A program made the translations under genes and the position numbers. Below are positions 63,270 through 64,000 of a stretch of DNA of 64,000 nt, piece after piece; positions within the stretch are counted from its first letter, which is position 1, and each line of letters starts with the position of its first letter. This DNA is from Chloranthus sessilifolius (taxonomy: Eukaryota; Streptophyta; Magnoliopsida; Chloranthales; Chloranthaceae), in NCBI GenBank assembly GCA_021018995.1, contig CM037591.1, positions 2,548,001 to 2,612,000 on the forward strand, in the 5' to 3' direction. The notes under the pieces were generated by a model. The model worked only from the letters and a program-made list of their open reading frames with translations, was not told the DNA's origin and searched no databases.

Positions 63270-64000
63270 TAACTTATTCCTTATTCCTTATTCCTTTATA
63301 CATATAGATTATGGTAAAGATAGATGTAGTATTTGTTTACAATCTAGAATGACTAAGAAGTCATTTAAGAGTGTTGAAAGACAATCTAAATCATTATATT
63401 TAATTCATATAGATTTGTGTAGTTTGAATAACATTATTACTAGAGGCGAAAAAAAATATTTCATAACTTTCATTGATGATTGTTCTAGATTTATATATGT
63501 CTATCTACTTAAATTGAAGGATGAAGCATTTAGTAAATTTATCTCTTATAAGGCCTTAGTGAAAAATCAATTAGATGTCAAAATTAAAGCATTGAGATCG
63601 GATAGGAGAGGTAAATGCATGTCACATGAATTTTCAGATTTTTATGACAAATATGGAATTATTCATGAGGTCATCGCTCCATTTTCTCCTCAATCCAATG
63701 AAATTGCCGAAAGGAAAAATCGGACTCTATTAGAAATGGTAAATTCTATGTTAACAAATTTTGGTTTGAATTCAAATCTATGGAGAGAAGCGTTACTAAC
63801 TACATGTTATATTTTATATCGGATACCACAAAAAAAGTCTTCTAAAACTCCAAATGAAGTTTTGAAGAACAAACCTCCCAAATTATATTATTTAAAAGTA
63901 TGGGGTCGTAGAGTGCTTGTTAGGGTACCCGAAACGTACAAAATTGGTCCTAAAGCCATAGAATGTGTATTTATGGGATATTCTCTTAATAGTCCTACAT
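63270..64000 (+). pseudogene. Copia element 3 integrase core, runs off the window
   Basis: A single open frame from about 63290 to the window end reads CSICLQSRMTKKSF, LYLIHIDLCSLNN, FITFIDDCSRFIYVYLLK, ALRSDRRGKCMSHEFSDFYD, PFSPQSNEIAERKNRTLLEM and LWREALLTTCYILYRIPQ. The catalytic Asp, Asp and Glu of the integrase core are all present (HID, RSD, NEIAE), although the usual GGE after the second Asp reads RGK. The upstream frame breaks mean the whole element is probably dead. Confidence 0.88.

Overview
The window is nuclear DNA of a flowering plant with a large, transposon-filled genome. It shows GT-AG spliced genes with short exons and multi-kilobase introns, Ty1/copia, Ty3/gypsy, LINE, SINE, hAT and Mutator-like remnants, and many (TA)n and (CT)n microsatellites. 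The two recognisable genes match Arabidopsis ABCB29 and LIF2. The species cannot be named from the sequence; long introns and heavy nesting would suit an early-diverging angiosperm or early eudicot, but that is a guess.

Layout. 1-4.4 kb: decayed gypsy gag and a LINE split by an LTR, all on the minus strand. 4.4-25.7 kb: the last nine coding exons of a plus-strand, chloroplast-type half ABC transporter (ABCB29-like), whose introns hold two decayed copia elements, hAT-type MITEs, MULE-type MITEs and LINE pieces. 26.5-32.6 kb: a 6.1-kb hAT transposon with a dead transposase, inserted in a SINE and flanked by a perfect 8-bp target duplication. 32.7-37.7 kb: no genes, only foldback elements, MITEs and SINEs. 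37.7-48.3 kb: a complete LIF2-like (hnRNP Q/R type, three RRMs) gene with a leader intron of about 4.2 kb that carries an LTR. 48.3-55 kb: SINEs, MITEs, tandem duplications, copia and RTE-LINE fragments, and one possible terminal exon of an unidentified minus-strand gene. 56.3-64 kb: a third copia element that runs off the right edge; its gag is split by a small hAT MITE and by a 4.9-kb LTR element without pol.

The two genes show no sign of a shared function; one is plastid membrane transport and the other nuclear RNA or chromatin regulation. The most coherent mobile system is the hAT family. One long copy with BED, transposase-core and dimerisation domains lies among short elements that share its TIR type, 8-bp target duplications and a GATACGTATC palindrome. 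Four of the short elements have perfect 8-bp duplications that can be read directly, as does an unrelated hAT element nested in one of them. The long copy is disabled by stops that look like cytosine deamination and by at least one frameshift.

All calls come from reading the sequence and recalled family motifs; no database search was run.
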